Shown piece by piece: positions 40,001-48,700 of a stretch of 64,000 nucleotides of DNA (the first letter of the stretch is position 1; each line of letters starts with the position of its first letter). The stretch spans positions 267,346-331,345 of the forward strand of contig NZ_AJYD02000038.1 in NCBI RefSeq assembly GCF_000286835.2, in the 5' to 3' direction. Position numbers and translations under genes: made by a program. This stretch comes from Enterovibrio norvegicus FF-33. Its GTDB lineage: Bacteria > Pseudomonadota > Gammaproteobacteria > Enterobacterales > Vibrionaceae. The notes under the pieces were generated by a model that saw only the letters and a list, made by a program, of their open reading frames with translations, was not told the origin of the DNA and searched no databases.

Positions 40001-43000
40001 CGACGGCATTGCGTCTTCATTCTCATTGAATACCAATGAGTCGCGAGCCTTAAGAGCATTGGCAGAGAGTCATGATGTCACGCTCTACACTGTTATGATG
40101 GCAGCCCTTTACGTGACATTGTCAAAGTTATCGGGACAAAATGATGTCGTGATAGGAACACCATCCGACAATCGAAACAACGCTGATACACAAGAGATTA
40201 TTGGACTCTTCGTCAACTCCCTTCCTATTCGGCTAAGTTGCAACGAAACCCAAAGCGTATCGTCGTTATTCAACACAACAAACAAATCACTACTTGATGC
40301 AAAAGAGCATCAAGATATGTCGTTTGAAACGTTAACGCAGTTGCTTGATGTCCCAAGAGACACCTCTAGGCACCCTATTTTCCAAGTTATGTTTAGTGTG
40401 CAGTCATTTGCGACAAACAAAGATCATGCTGAAGAACTTCCATTTAGAGTCCCTTCGGGTACATCGGCGAGTTTATTCCCCAAAACAGCCAAATTTGACC
40501 TCAACATGTTCATTGATGACAGCGCTGAAGAGATTTCTGGCGAATTGACGGGGGCAGCATCACTTTATTCCACTCAAACTCTTGAGCGTATCAATGAGCT
40601 ATACACTCACGTTCTTGAGCAATTTTCTTCTATTGCTGACCTGCATCTTCAGGATATAGATGGATTGACAGCCCAAGATAAGCTATGGCTTTCGAATCAC
40701 AGTAAAGGAAGCATTGTTGAGATCGACTACTCGGTGTCACTGGTGGATCTATTCGAACGAAGAGTTAATGAGTTACCCGATCACATCGCATTAAAGCAAG
40801 ACAATGAAAGCGTTACCTATGCAGAGCTAAATACCCAAGCAAACAAATTAAGTCATCTTTTGGTTCAACAAGGGATCACTTCAGGCAACAGGGTCGGCAT
40901 TCATTTACAACGTAGCATTTCAAGCACGATCGCTATTCTTGCTACGTTAAAGCTAGGTGCAACGTATGTACCACTGGATCCTGCTTACCCAGAAGCACGA
41001 CTCAATTTTATGGCTGATGATGCATGTATAAATGTGTTATTTAGCCATAGCTCCCTTTCACCACTTCAGCTTCGTAATGGGGTAACAACCCTTCATATTG
41101 ATGCGATTAATCTTGAACTACTGGCTAGCGATAACCTCAACATCACTCAAACAGATACGCCTATATATGTCCTCTATACTTCAGGCTCGACTGGCACACC
41201 TAAAGGGGTTATGGGCACTGAACGAGGCCTGTTAAATAGATTGCACTGGATGTGGTCCAAGCATCCATTCAATATTGATGACGTCAATTGCCACAAAACA
41301 TCACTCAATTTCGTGGATCACGCATCGGAGCTATTTGGGTCACTTCTCAATGGTATAACCACACTTATCATTGGCAATCATGATGGCCAAGATCTCCTGA
41401 AAATGAGCACACGAATCTCGCACCACAAAGTGAATAGACTTGTGCTTGTTCCATCCTTACTGGACGCCATCCTAAGCCTGCCAGAACAGCGCCAGAGTGA
41501 TTTTGATAGCATCACGTTGTGGACGTGTAGTGGAGAAACACTCACACCCAATACGGTACGCAATTTCTATCACTGTTTTCCTAATGCAACACTTTTGAAT
41601 ATCTACGGCTCTTCGGAAGTCGCGGCTGACGTGACGTGTTTTGATACTCGCAAAACCATCAATACCGACCGCATACACAAAGGCATTCCTCTTGGACAGC
41701 CTATATCCAACGTATCAACTTACATCCTAGATTCAAGCTTGAAAGATGTACCGCTAGGCGCGACCGGAGAGCTATACATTGGCGGTGATTGTTTGGCCAA
41801 GGGTTACACCCAAAAGCCATACACAGACGAGCGATTTACGGCACATGTTCAAACAGGAGATCGTCTATTTGGAACAGGCGATTTAGTCAGATGGAACACC
41901 TACGGTGAACTGGAGTTCATCGGGCGTAACGACTTTCAGGTTAAGGTTCGTGGTCACCGAATTGACTTAGCCGAAATTGAAGAAAACCTCATGCTATTCA
42001 CCACGATTCAACAGTGCGTAGTGACTTGTATTCACCAAGGCGAAAACAAAACACTTGCAGCGTATATCGTTCCTGAACAAAGCGGTGGGATTTCCAGTGA
42101 AGTAATTCGCCAATCGCTGCAAAAACAGCTACCTGAATACATGATACCTACGTTCATAGACATTCTCGACAATTTGCCACTCACTCCAAACGGGAAAATT
42201 GACAGACAAAAACTTCCTGAGCCAGTGATGACATCAATAACATCGGAGACATCTTATATTGCACCTCGATCAATGAGGGAAAAGCAATTGGCCGAAATTT
42301 GGAAAGAGATGTTTAGCCGAGACCGTATCAGTATCGACCAGAGTTTCTTTGCGCTTGGAGGAAATTCTATTTCAGCCGTTCGTCTAATGGCCATCATTGA
42401 AGAAAACCTCGGCTTGTCATTGAGTCTTCAGAATCTGTTCCAACTTCAGACCATAGAGGGGATGGCGGCTGCGTTAAATGATGACCTTCAAGACAAAATA
42501 CCATTGAGAAAAGAAACCCTAGCACCTCTTTCTTTTGCTCAAGAAAGATTGCTCTTTATTGAGCGTTTGGAGCAAGGAACGGATGCCTATCACTTACCAA
42601 CCCTCCTACAACTCAACGATGACATAGACCTTGGCATTCTTTCCAAGGCGATTAATCATGTCATCGAAAGGCATCATGTTTTAAGAACCCTATTCGTTCC
42701 TGACGAGAATGGTGTCGATTACCAAACAGTGATTGATACGCCTAATATTATCGAAAAAATCACAGTTAATGATGACAAAGATATTGAAAGTGAGGTTAAG
42801 CTCCACATCGAAAAACCATTTAATTTCTCTATTGAATGTCCTCTTCGAGTAACGATGATCGAGCAAGAAGCTCAACAGTATCTGTTATTTGTTTTCCATC
42901 ATATTGCTGTTGATGGATGGTCCACCGATGTGTTTTTGAGCGAAATGATAGCGTCTTATCAAGCATTTCAGAAAGGCACAAAACCTAAGTTACCTGCCTT

Positions 43001-45686
43001 ACAAATACAGTATGCTGATTACGCAGCTTGGCAAAAAAATACGCTAAATGACGTCGAAATAGGCAAGCAGATATCATTCTGGAAAGGTCAACTTGATGGG
43101 GTGGAAACACTTACCCTCGCAACTGACAGAGCAAGGCCTAGCTCCATAGATTATCGGGGTAAAGACATTGCATTTACGCTAAATGAAGCGTTGTCTGAAA
43201 AACTCAGAAGTTTAGCCATCAGCAACAATACGACGCTTTACACTGTTTTACTGGCCGGATTTGCAAATGTGCTTAGCACCCTTTCAAGCCAATCAGACTT
43301 TGTTATAGGTACACCGTCTGACAATAGAGAGAATCCACAGCTTCATAATTTAATAGGCTTTTTCGTCAACACGTTGCCACTTAGGATTTCTATTGAGCAA
43401 GATCAAAATGCTGAATCGCTGATTGAGACGCTCCATCGCACTCTCACCGACGCTAAGGCTCACCAGACGTTGCCATTTGAAAAGCTGGTCAGTTCTCTAA
43501 ATGTACCTAGAGATACGTCACGGCATCCACTATTCCAAATCATGTTTAGCTTACAAACATTCGGCGCGAGTCATGATGACCATATGGACAATGATTTTGG
43601 AAGCATCATTTCGAACGGACCAATGGCGGAAACAGCGGCAAGATATGATCTAAGCCTGCAGATGGACGACAGCAATAAAGAGATCCGAGGGAGCATCAAC
43701 TACGCACAAGCTTTGTTTGATCATGACACCATTGCTCACTTTAATGAGCTTTTGGAACTGTCATTTATTAATATTACAGACAATCCCGATGCACGTTTGA
43801 TAGAGCAACACTTAGTCACCGAATCAGACGAACGAATTATCAATAAACAACACGGCTCTACGCAGGTTATTAGTGAGTTATCACTGCCTTCGGTCTTTGA
43901 TGCCATCGTTAAAAAGCAACCTCTGGATTGTGCCGTTATCACTGACGGATATACTCTCACTTATCGAGAGTTAGATCGAAAAGCAAACCAGCTTGCAAAC
44001 ACGATCATTGAAAGTCTGTCGCTCGTTGAAAATCCCAGCAAACTCATCCCGTTGATACTCACCCCAGGCATCGACATGCTTGTCAGCATCATCGCTGTCC
44101 TGAAAGCAGGATGTGCCTACGTTCCAGTGTCACCAGCATATCCGATAGATAGAATGATATACCTCCTTGAGGACACACAAGCGAGTTGCATTATCAGTCA
44201 TTCTGAATGCGACAACGTATTGGCGTCACTCCAAGAGCATAAGACAACACGACCAACTGTACTAAAAGTGGATGATGATAGTGTTCTCTCTGCACCGTCA
44301 GAGGCTCCACTCGTAGCAATTAGCCCTAACGATTTGGCCTACGTTATTTATACCTCGGGCACCACCGGTCAACCCAAAGGCGTAATGGTAGAACATGGAA
44401 ACATCACCAACTACCTTAACGCGGTGTCCTCTTGGATGGCTGACGTTAACAATGTCGACTTCTCAACAAATTATTGCTTTGACTTAACGGTAACCACCAC
44501 GCTAATCCCGTTACTAAGCGGAAAATGTGTGTGTGTATACGATGGCGACATATTGGATGCGGTGGCTTACTCACAACACCTCTCCGACAAACATGTTGAT
44601 ATGGTCAAAACGACACCAAGTTTAGCCAAAGCACTATTGACGTCGAACGATGGCATTTCGCTTCAATTGCTAATACTAGGCGGTGAGGCATTAGACCCCG
44701 CAACTATATCCACGCTCCGCCCTATCGCGAAAGTAATTGTTGATGAGTACGGGCCAACCGAAACCACCGTTGGTGCCATGATTGCGCAAGTTCATCCAAG
44801 TAAAGACCAAGGGATTGGTTTCGCCTACCCAAATACAACGCTGTTTAACCTATCTCCATCAGGGAAAAAGCTTCCTGTTGGAGCGCGTGGCGAGCTATAT
44901 ATTGGAGGCTTATCCGTTGCGCGTGGTTACTTAAATCAACCATCACTAACAGAAGAAAAATTTGTTAATGCCCCATTGGGAAAAAATGGAGAGTTAGTTA
45001 GGCTTTATCGAACCGGTGATGCTGTGTCTTGCTTTGGTGATGGCTCGCTGCGCTATCTGGGGCGCATAGATGAACAAGTCAAACTGCGAGGATATCGTAT
45101 TGAACCCGCTGAGATCGCCGCACAAATACAGGCGATTGATGGCATTGCCGATGCTGCTGTACTCCCTGTTGGTCAACCCGCAACACATTTGATCGCCTAT
45201 GTGGTTTCAACACCGGATTTCGATAGTGCTACACAGGATGTGAAACAGACACTAAGGGGGTCACTGCCAGAGTACATGATTCCTACCGCCATTATTGCAT
45301 TGGAAACATTGCCTAAAACGGCGAATGGTAAACTAGACAAACAAGCGCTTCCTGCCCCAGATCTTTCTGTAAACAACGAGTTCGTCGCACCACAAACGCC
45401 GACAGAAAAGTTAATTACCCCTATTTGGGCAGAACAACTCAAACTGCAGGAACGTGAATTGAGTGTTACGGCGAATTTCTTCGAGCTAGGAGGGCATTCA
45501 CTCTTGGCGGTCCAATTAGTCAACGAGATCAATAAAACACTATGTCTAACGCTATCTGTCAGAGAGTTTATTGAGCGACAAACATTACAAGAAGTGGCCA
45601 AACGCATAGATGAAATGCAGTTAGCAAACGCACTGGATCAAGACTTGACCAACGAAGATATTTTCTCTGAAGAAGATTTCTTCTAA
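28065..45686 (+). CDS. Giant hybrid PKS-NRPS (5873 aa) with fossil module parts and a methyltransferase-interrupted A domain
   Basis: Domains by residue: ketosynthase about 25-445 (DTACSSS near 191, EAHGTGT near 326, SAKTNLGH) with no acyltransferase or ketoreductase after it; carrier (LGGDSI near 650); C (HHIIADGW near 839); collapsed A plus half C about 1140-1630; A (TSGSTGKPKGV near 1805) with an extra ~150-200 residues after A8; T (GGHSL near 2355); C (HHIITDLW near 2542); A interrupted between A2 and A3 by a methyltransferase (LEIGCGSG near 3078; TSGTTG near 3299); T near 3701; C (HHIAFDG near 3894); A (near 4373); T near 4764; C (HHIAVDG near 4945); A (near 5430); T near 5807. Pocket readings: about DIYQLGCVWK (Gly-like, unsure), DLYDFS..IWK (Cys-like), VDSVTSIADK (beta-Ala-like, no Asp235), DLTKIGEVGK (Asn). 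The acidic tail (EDIFSEEDFF) probably docks to the TubC domain of the next protein. Confidence 0.93.
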   Translation: MDLNIIDQIGFSNESSDHIEEVNSNDIAVIGIEVNLPACSNKYDFWSMLKSEEHGVSTFPSDRQVDTDAYMRFKHPNLSPAYRTGGYLDSVDKFDPAFFGMSPKEAALTDPHQKLFLQTAYHAIEDAGYTGKIQDSETGIYLGYAHDALYRQYIDDVAPEHKASSTLGNLASMTASRLAYLLNLQGPSMVVDTACSSSLTALHLACQGLRNGDCETAIVGAVNLMLLPIETGDKIGIESVDGFTRTFSDDSSGTGLGEGVIALLLKPLTHAIDDKDNIWGVIKGSAINQDGRSAGISAPNGDAQQKVLAKAWRNAGIDPRNLSYMEAHGTGTKLGDPIEVSAINAAFRQFTSDTGFCPIGSAKTNLGHLDSAAGLLGIVKTLLCLKNNLIVPSLFFNAPNPAISFDGAVSVATSKQKWEGENRLAGVSAFGLSGTNCHVVLESAPILDASIDDQLAQYPFFLSAKTPYALTLLIHKTIEWLKQSPRCFSQDLSYTSIAGRAHFDFRIAVNFTDATSLITELEKAINDNNAIDINNVDDVDSRSQETNITTNFLAGKTSFNASEIPFSGHRISMPGYAFEPQRCWTPVPESSADTIETPPTLEPEVSSIVLPEVELEGQYVSDTAQIVANIWGYTLDIDTLSPDDDYYLLGGDSIFALDVQQLVNSELNVSIELHELLEHSVLSAFTQLVESRLHTEITNSHLPASHDNEISPLKSPLSFAQKRLWFLEQLEDLGSALNLPTALEIKGNLNVESLTKAIDLIAQRHSALRARFSTDDNEVTQSFDASLSCFEQRYIAENDLSSTLEGLANQRFLLTEGKLFKVSLVTLSETRHILLINCHHIIADGWSISLIIRELSEGYARIESGTTPSVQPPRAFSDYAFSQQEVVANSEEDAFWCNYLSNLPTTPWLPTDFPRPEKQSHAGASFELALSDTLSTQVKQWSREQGLTLYMSLKAAFDITLALYSGHYDIVVGTPVSGRESNKGEDWRQTVGLFINNLVLRSQVLPEKTVSTLVAEVKQDCLRSFAHQAMPFERLVELLQPDRDLSSSPLFQVMFALQNAPVDTVELNALTLRILPPLKQASQYDLTLNLFDANDGIAGAFEYCSDLYTKESVESLSTLYRDVLVAMVNNADRKISDLLENQTNDVTKQPENTSDWLSAISSIREMLPEAVAFEYNDKAVTYREFTDNAQQLAHTLTDHNCDLSMVAVAARTPEELATATLASFMAGGSVLVLDGENSHAYLTTMMEQSGATVAIVPTPLETLDTIPQFTYGDRRILSKNTPVSSHDRCGDIYLWDGEAKTLQCVCRQKIASWLNHLKQELPLQSEERWATSAHDSIAQLIVDAFYPTSQGGKVTRLDVASTLPKRNIEASLKSALTLDLPAHMIPSSIISLASFPTTPNGKIDRKALPAQNAFKTESVQEHDVSEDIAVWVDMLRDAPMLHSIPLDGTRTADSFNRQSQLSCMPPSTHEGLRLLSQSNNIENHWLALSLLTAAISYRGYEASLVINICHNDERKPVVIPFDTNQTILSLAFDLKRLWESLPSWSAVKYNDEMMLSTAIFNPVYQIEFGSTVSEEPTDIALQYDDNDNLYWHYNSTVLTSTTIGLLDAAFEQLASEFIAHPAQSPSEYCLVDQKSVEYLQNWNPQIEPEASNGQLISLFENAVNQFTSKTASKFIANDGDIKDRSFADLDQQSDTLAKHLVESGVNKGDLIALYLPHSDSLLIALLGILKSGAAYVPLDPSHPAARNTGILNDTECKWIVTDSVLRTQLPNTLAHPVCIDALPAMKHDTLLPSILPNDTAYVIFTSGSTGKPKGVIISHGAAFNFINGMHDSLPTALRTHWLWLTTVSFDIALYEWLGCLSLGQCCVIPCSEIIADARRINTLVSDQHIDLIQTTPSRWKLLLDNELPKSGSLLALCGGEALPEQTKDRLVTHFDEVWNCYGPTEATVWSLLAKCSLNEPVSLGQNLPGYQHFILSQEGQILPYGAVGELCIGGVSLAEGYLNRPDLTSKQFVNSEAGYVYRTGDLATLNHDESMVYIGRIDDQIKLRGHRIELGEIANNLKAQDEVSDAIVIARDDRLIAYVVSNTAELPDPLDPIALDSTSWVHLSKKQVNASDSIRCNKDTATYSLLVSGDLIESSSLQKLDSSQHVTMLHNVTLGAFDGFIHANTRHDLGWKFLPLGSPLSSDITTKNATKGQGVSVTSVGFGGKEKPQILVRGDTLRPVLSQPYITHYQTQHSALLEKSLLGIENVTASLVARNEDNTLIAFFAASSEHINTASVQKILERKYPRQDLPTAIYMLSEETIHRYYHSPSTLLERAEAQRQLTDTELALKTIWQDVLNIEELGLSDNFFTVGGHSLLAAKIITRVEETFNLRLPLKTVFTHSTLALFSSEIEQSTRNVADVDKPVTPVSRNQLLPLSLTQQRLWLIEQIGEQSAGYNVYDGYVLEGNLDNGALNDAFTTIVSRHEVFRSRFPTVDGEPMLVIQDQFDLELRIEDCDESQLDGLLKRDALAPFDLEHGPLFRVRIFKLSRDKHVLWINMHHIITDLWSVGLLMDEVISLYTSKLAGHTLDPTPPRLQYADYAVWQRDHVRSNTFNMEVTYWQKQLKDLPPLLELPTDYPRPVVQRFEGEKITVQLSSSLTSRIKALSEDQGTTLFNVLLSAYQILLTRYANTDDIAVASPNAGRTRYEVEEMLGFFINTLVLRSSVDSKQPFVEFLHQVSNMAAEAQTNQNVPFEHLVEVLQPVRNTSHQPLAQVSIALQNAVSSNLALDRLQLPDLSLQPIDVDASVTKFDLTLWASEQQDKLTTVWEFNTSLFDRQTVEEMASHFTVLLESIVSRPVEQIGRLEWLTSNEWKRLVHEWNQTSDEYDQQQTLHRYFESQVAQQPNAIALVDCDGDEMTYRELDARANQLANQLRNQGAKTGSLIPVCLERDTNTVVAVMGIVKAGAAYVPIEINSPRSRVRNILTQIGQANDVNIIVTCQSQLCAFRQAKWLDTQIDSFIVMDALNEHVQTELGRFSDTRAMFDHIAENANDEITAGGFTSIYNGKCFAQDQVDRYRDHVVNLCEPFMHKDATVLEIGCGSGIISFELASQVKHYYAIDPSEKALAANRLKQASNLPGLSFHQGFAHESVPVELGSVDVILLASTAQFFPGYRYTESVIDALTPLLKPNGKLVFCDLPDLAKKGELESSIASFSDNNPDSINSAWRQDLEKPLYFHSEFFEEVSRSTAIYKNPTIISRSALFDDELQYRFDVVLDRCSPLAPTDPLITTQWHQKQQSADNENRHIPSDSTAYIIFTSGTTGTPKGVEMQHRAVYNTLNWVNTSQNVDKHDRLLFVTSLSFDLSVYDIFGVLGAGGSIRIASNDECKDPEKLANILLREPITFWDSSPAYMKQLMPLMEGLISKSGADNSRLKRVFFSGDWIGLALPKHVERYFPNAAILGLGGATEAAIWSNFYPISDINPAWVSIPYGRPIANAQYYVLDELLSPCPVGVPGDLYIGGDCLAKGYYDDQVMTDRKFIANPLSDTPSARLYHTGDRARWMRSESGVLEFLGREDFQVKLRGFRIELGEIESKLLSHEKIEEAFVHLRRDPDGKEALDCLVAYLITSADDHVSTDSLRRFLSTHLPEYMVPTFYVELSAFPVTSNGKLDRSALPDPQTESNALSSIVLPETDEETALLVLWQSELSRQSISTNDDFFHIGGNSISAVRLIGAIQKTFGLTVPLRVVFEHRTIQAMSAVLAEIKASNQSPRVSPSAMQIPSEPDRKFAPLTAAQAGIFFIDRFEENSSAYHIPSLVELTSSADIAALKQALDAVVQKHSILRTHFSLNSEHVPVQEIMEKREEITTYTEHDNVELESLIRSLATKKFDLSQTGPVRFALFNNGETNLLLMTFHHIAFDGWSADIFLKDLAVAYSQVTAGKAIDLKPAANSFADYAAWNEKELSNGRMDVLKQYWIPQLSGYQNLAIRNDYSRPSVFNYDGIASSFSLNTNESRALRALAESHDVTLYTVMMAALYVTLSKLSGQNDVVIGTPSDNRNNADTQEIIGLFVNSLPIRLSCNETQSVSSLFNTTNKSLLDAKEHQDMSFETLTQLLDVPRDTSRHPIFQVMFSVQSFATNKDHAEELPFRVPSGTSASLFPKTAKFDLNMFIDDSAEEISGELTGAASLYSTQTLERINELYTHVLEQFSSIADLHLQDIDGLTAQDKLWLSNHSKGSIVEIDYSVSLVDLFERRVNELPDHIALKQDNESVTYAELNTQANKLSHLLVQQGITSGNRVGIHLQRSISSTIAILATLKLGATYVPLDPAYPEARLNFMADDACINVLFSHSSLSPLQLRNGVTTLHIDAINLELLASDNLNITQTDTPIYVLYTSGSTGTPKGVMGTERGLLNRLHWMWSKHPFNIDDVNCHKTSLNFVDHASELFGSLLNGITTLIIGNHDGQDLLKMSTRISHHKVNRLVLVPSLLDAILSLPEQRQSDFDSITLWTCSGETLTPNTVRNFYHCFPNATLLNIYGSSEVAADVTCFDTRKTINTDRIHKGIPLGQPISNVSTYILDSSLKDVPLGATGELYIGGDCLAKGYTQKPYTDERFTAHVQTGDRLFGTGDLVRWNTYGELEFIGRNDFQVKVRGHRIDLAEIEENLMLFTTIQQCVVTCIHQGENKTLAAYIVPEQSGGISSEVIRQSLQKQLPEYMIPTFIDILDNLPLTPNGKIDRQKLPEPVMTSITSETSYIAPRSMREKQLAEIWKEMFSRDRISIDQSFFALGGNSISAVRLMAIIEENLGLSLSLQNLFQLQTIEGMAAALNDDLQDKIPLRKETLAPLSFAQERLLFIERLEQGTDAYHLPTLLQLNDDIDLGILSKAINHVIERHHVLRTLFVPDENGVDYQTVIDTPNIIEKITVNDDKDIESEVKLHIEKPFNFSIECPLRVTMIEQEAQQYLLFVFHHIAVDGWSTDVFLSEMIASYQAFQKGTKPKLPALQIQYADYAAWQKNTLNDVEIGKQISFWKGQLDGVETLTLATDRARPSSIDYRGKDIAFTLNEALSEKLRSLAISNNTTLYTVLLAGFANVLSTLSSQSDFVIGTPSDNRENPQLHNLIGFFVNTLPLRISIEQDQNAESLIETLHRTLTDAKAHQTLPFEKLVSSLNVPRDTSRHPLFQIMFSLQTFGASHDDHMDNDFGSIISNGPMAETAARYDLSLQMDDSNKEIRGSINYAQALFDHDTIAHFNELLELSFINITDNPDARLIEQHLVTESDERIINKQHGSTQVISELSLPSVFDAIVKKQPLDCAVITDGYTLTYRELDRKANQLANTIIESLSLVENPSKLIPLILTPGIDMLVSIIAVLKAGCAYVPVSPAYPIDRMIYLLEDTQASCIISHSECDNVLASLQEHKTTRPTVLKVDDDSVLSAPSEAPLVAISPNDLAYVIYTSGTTGQPKGVMVEHGNITNYLNAVSSWMADVNNVDFSTNYCFDLTVTTTLIPLLSGKCVCVYDGDILDAVAYSQHLSDKHVDMVKTTPSLAKALLTSNDGISLQLLILGGEALDPATISTLRPIAKVIVDEYGPTETTVGAMIAQVHPSKDQGIGFAYPNTTLFNLSPSGKKLPVGARGELYIGGLSVARGYLNQPSLTEEKFVNAPLGKNGELVRLYRTGDAVSCFGDGSLRYLGRIDEQVKLRGYRIEPAEIAAQIQAIDGIADAAVLPVGQPATHLIAYVVSTPDFDSATQDVKQTLRGSLPEYMIPTAIIALETLPKTANGKLDKQALPAPDLSVNNEFVAPQTPTEKLITPIWAEQLKLQERELSVTANFFELGGHSLLAVQLVNEINKTLCLTLSVREFIERQTLQEVAKRIDEMQLANALDQDLTNEDIFSEEDFF
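31490..32960 (+). other. Collapsed adenylation domain plus half condensation domain inside the giant synthetase
   Basis: Starting near residue 1140, A1/A2-like text (VTYREF, FMAGGSVLVLD) is followed by no SGSTG motif, no substrate pocket and no A5-A9. The A10 motif PTTPNGKIDRKALP then appears near 1400. The domain is about 260 residues instead of about 500. Next comes a C-lobe-like stretch (about 1420-1630) without HHxxxDG. Then a complete new A domain begins. The reading frame is uninterrupted throughout. Confidence 0.7.
37080..37800 (+). other. SAM-dependent methyltransferase inserted between A2 and A3 of an adenylation domain
   Basis: After the A2-type motif (VKAGAAYVPIE), about 240 residues carry a class I methyltransferase core: VLEIGCGSGIISFEL (motif I), YYAIDPS (motif II), VDVILLAST and LKPNGKLVFCDLPD. 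The A3 motif IIFTSGTTGTPKGV follows. A2-A3 insertions known from other NRPSs methylate the side chain of the activated amino acid, whereas A8-A9 insertions N-methylate. Side-chain methylation is therefore the expected role. Confidence 0.82.
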
Positions 45687-45707
45687 GCACACATTTTAGG
45701 GTTAGAT

Positions 45708-48700
45708 ATGGATATTGCTCAACGTATTAAATGCTGGCACGACTCAGGCATTGTATTGTTTGTCAAAGAAGGAAAATTGGCCGCCCGCTCGAAACCGGGA
45801 GCGATGACACCCGATATTTCAAAAGAAATTAAATCTAACAAGGAAGCCATTATTCAATGTCTTAGTGGCCTTCATGCTGAAAAAGAACAGAGTTGGCTCG
45901 CTTCCGGTGAAAAAGATGCTCTCGCGTCTTTTGCGCAGCAGCGTTTCTGGCTACTGCATCAAATCACGGGGGGTAGTCAGCATCACAACATGATATTCAC
46001 ACTCCCCTTACCAGCCAATACAAAACTGCCCTTGCTGCAAGAAACAGTTGATATATTGCTGAACAGACACGAAGGTCTAAGAACACGTTTTTATTCAATA
46101 GAAAATCAGTTATTTCAATGTATTGATGACTCAGTTCGCCCAACAATAGCGATCAATGAAGTCAACGACATGACAGTCCAAAGCGCTATTTTGGAGCATC
46201 ACGAAACACAGTTTGACCTGAGTAAAGCACCTCTAATCAACATTGCAGTCTTCATTTCTACAGGGGGCTCCATCACCCTCTCTGTAGTGATGCACCACGC
46301 GATCGGAGATGACTGGTCAACGGCGATACTAGGCCGAGAATTTCTATCGATCTATCAATCGCTCGAAAAAAACACCCAACCTCAGCTCGCTGAGCTGCCA
46401 TATAGCTACATCGATTTCAGCTTGTGGCAGCACAAAACGCTTTATCAGAACGGGATTGCAACAGAAAAACTAAAAGCAGACTTGGCCTTTTGGCACGCTG
46501 AACTCAGTGATGCACCGAGGGAAATACCCTTTCCAATATCTAAACCTTCTAATACAACATCGTCATATATCGGTGAGCGTCAATTTCTTCAATTACCGAA
46601 TGACCAAGCGGCACGAGTTCGAGATTACGCAAAACGCAAACAAGTCAGCATGTTTGAACTGATGCTCGCGAGTCTTAATACACTGATGTTTAAGTGGGCT
46701 AGCACAAACGATGTCGTCATCGGCACGGTGGAAGCGGGTAGGGAAAAACAGGAAGTTAATAATATAATTGGCTGTTTCGTTAATTTTCTAGCCATTCGAG
46801 GCCAACTATCGAAAAATGACAGCTTGGCCTCTCAACTTGAAAAAGTGCAAAGAACATTTTCCAACATTCGCGCACATCAAAGCTGCCCGTTTGATTTTAT
46901 CGTAGATGAAATCAAACCAGCTAGAGGCAACAAAAGTCCTCTTTACAATGTCTCTCTGCGATACCAGAACATTCAATTGCTCGAAGATGCGTCTCACGAT
47001 GACGCTATCCTGAATGAGCTCATTCCCGACACGGTAAACGCACAACTCGATCTTATGTTTTCCTTCATTGATGTCGGCGACAGCACGGCTCTTTGTCTTG
47101 ATTACGACGCATCAATGTTTGATGCACCACTCGTCAAATCGCTACTCAACGAGTATTGGGACGTCGTGCTTGCTTTTGTCAACGACGAAACGACAAAAGT
47201 GATCGACTTAACGCTTAGCCGAACACTGGCAAAGCACAATGAACCTGTCGATTATATTCTTGCCAATTTCTCTGTCGAACCAATGGATCCAGTGCTGACA
47301 TTCTGGAATAGCCAACTCAGCTTTATGCAGCCTTGGCGATTTGCTCCGTTTAACCAAATCCAACAGCAACTGCTTGAAAACAGTAGTTCCGTATATACGG
47401 AATCAATTGAAAATATTGCTGTTATCATTAACTGGGACAGCTGGCTTGTTGGAGAGCATCCGCTTATATTTGCCAAAGAGCAAAGCCTCCAACTATTAAA
47501 GATATTAATCGAAAAAGAGCCATTAATTCGTCCATGTACCATTATTTTTTGTCCTATGTCTCCAGAACATGAAGAGATGTATGGCGAGAGAATCTCGTCA
47601 ATTGAAAATGAATTTTTCAATTCATTTTCAGACTCAAAAGTCATCTCAGTCACACCAAGCTTTATGGTCAAAGCACGTTATTACACAAATAACCACTTTG
47701 ACATTAACAGCTTTCAGTCGGCACACATCCCCTATACCGATGAGGGATACGCCGCTATAACAACAGCAATGCTCCGATCAATTTATCGACCAAAGAAAAG
47801 CCAATTTAAAGTGCTGGTTTTGGATTGTGACAATACTCTCTGGCAAGGCGTCGTCGGAGAAAAAGGGACAAAAGGCATCAACGTTTCAGATACATTTAAG
47901 GCGTTTCAGACACTCGTGCTGAGCCTTAAGCAAAAAGGAGTATTACTGACCCTATGCAGCAAAAATGAAGAAAATGACGTTTGGGATGCGATTGAAAATA
48001 ATCATGACATGATGATAAAAAGAGAGGACATTGCAGCCGCCAAAATTAATTGGCATCGTAAATCAGATAACATTCACTCACTCGCTGAAGAGTTAAACCT
48101 TGGGTTGGACAGCTTTATTTTTATTGACGACGACCTCGTTCAGTGTGCAGAAGTGCGCGCCAACTGCCCAGAAGTGTTAGTGATTCAAAAACCCAAGATT
48201 GAAGATATGCATGATTGGTTGAATAACATTTGGGTTTTCGACCCGATTCTTACTGCCAATAAGGCTTCAGACAGAACACATCTCTATAAACAGAATAAAA
48301 AACGAGACCTACATAAAGCATCTACAACCACGTTTGCTGAGTACCTCTCATCATTAAATACTGATGTGACTTTTTCACCCATTAACGAGAATAGCTTATC
48401 CAGGGTGTCTGAAATTAGCCTGCGAACAAACCAATTCAGTACCACGCTTAAACGTTATGATGAAGAAACACTTTTATCCCTCTTTACCAATAAAGAATTA
48501 TTTGGTTTTACGGTACAAGTTACTGATATATTTGGTGACCTTGGCATTGTTGGTGCGGTGTTATACAGCGAAAAACAAGACCTTGCCTCATTGGAAGGGT
48601 TTATGCTCAGTTGCCGGTCAATGGGGCGAGGCATCGAGTACGAAATGATGTCACACCTCGGCAACGTTTTAGTCGTTGAAAACTGTGAAATTCCAACAGT

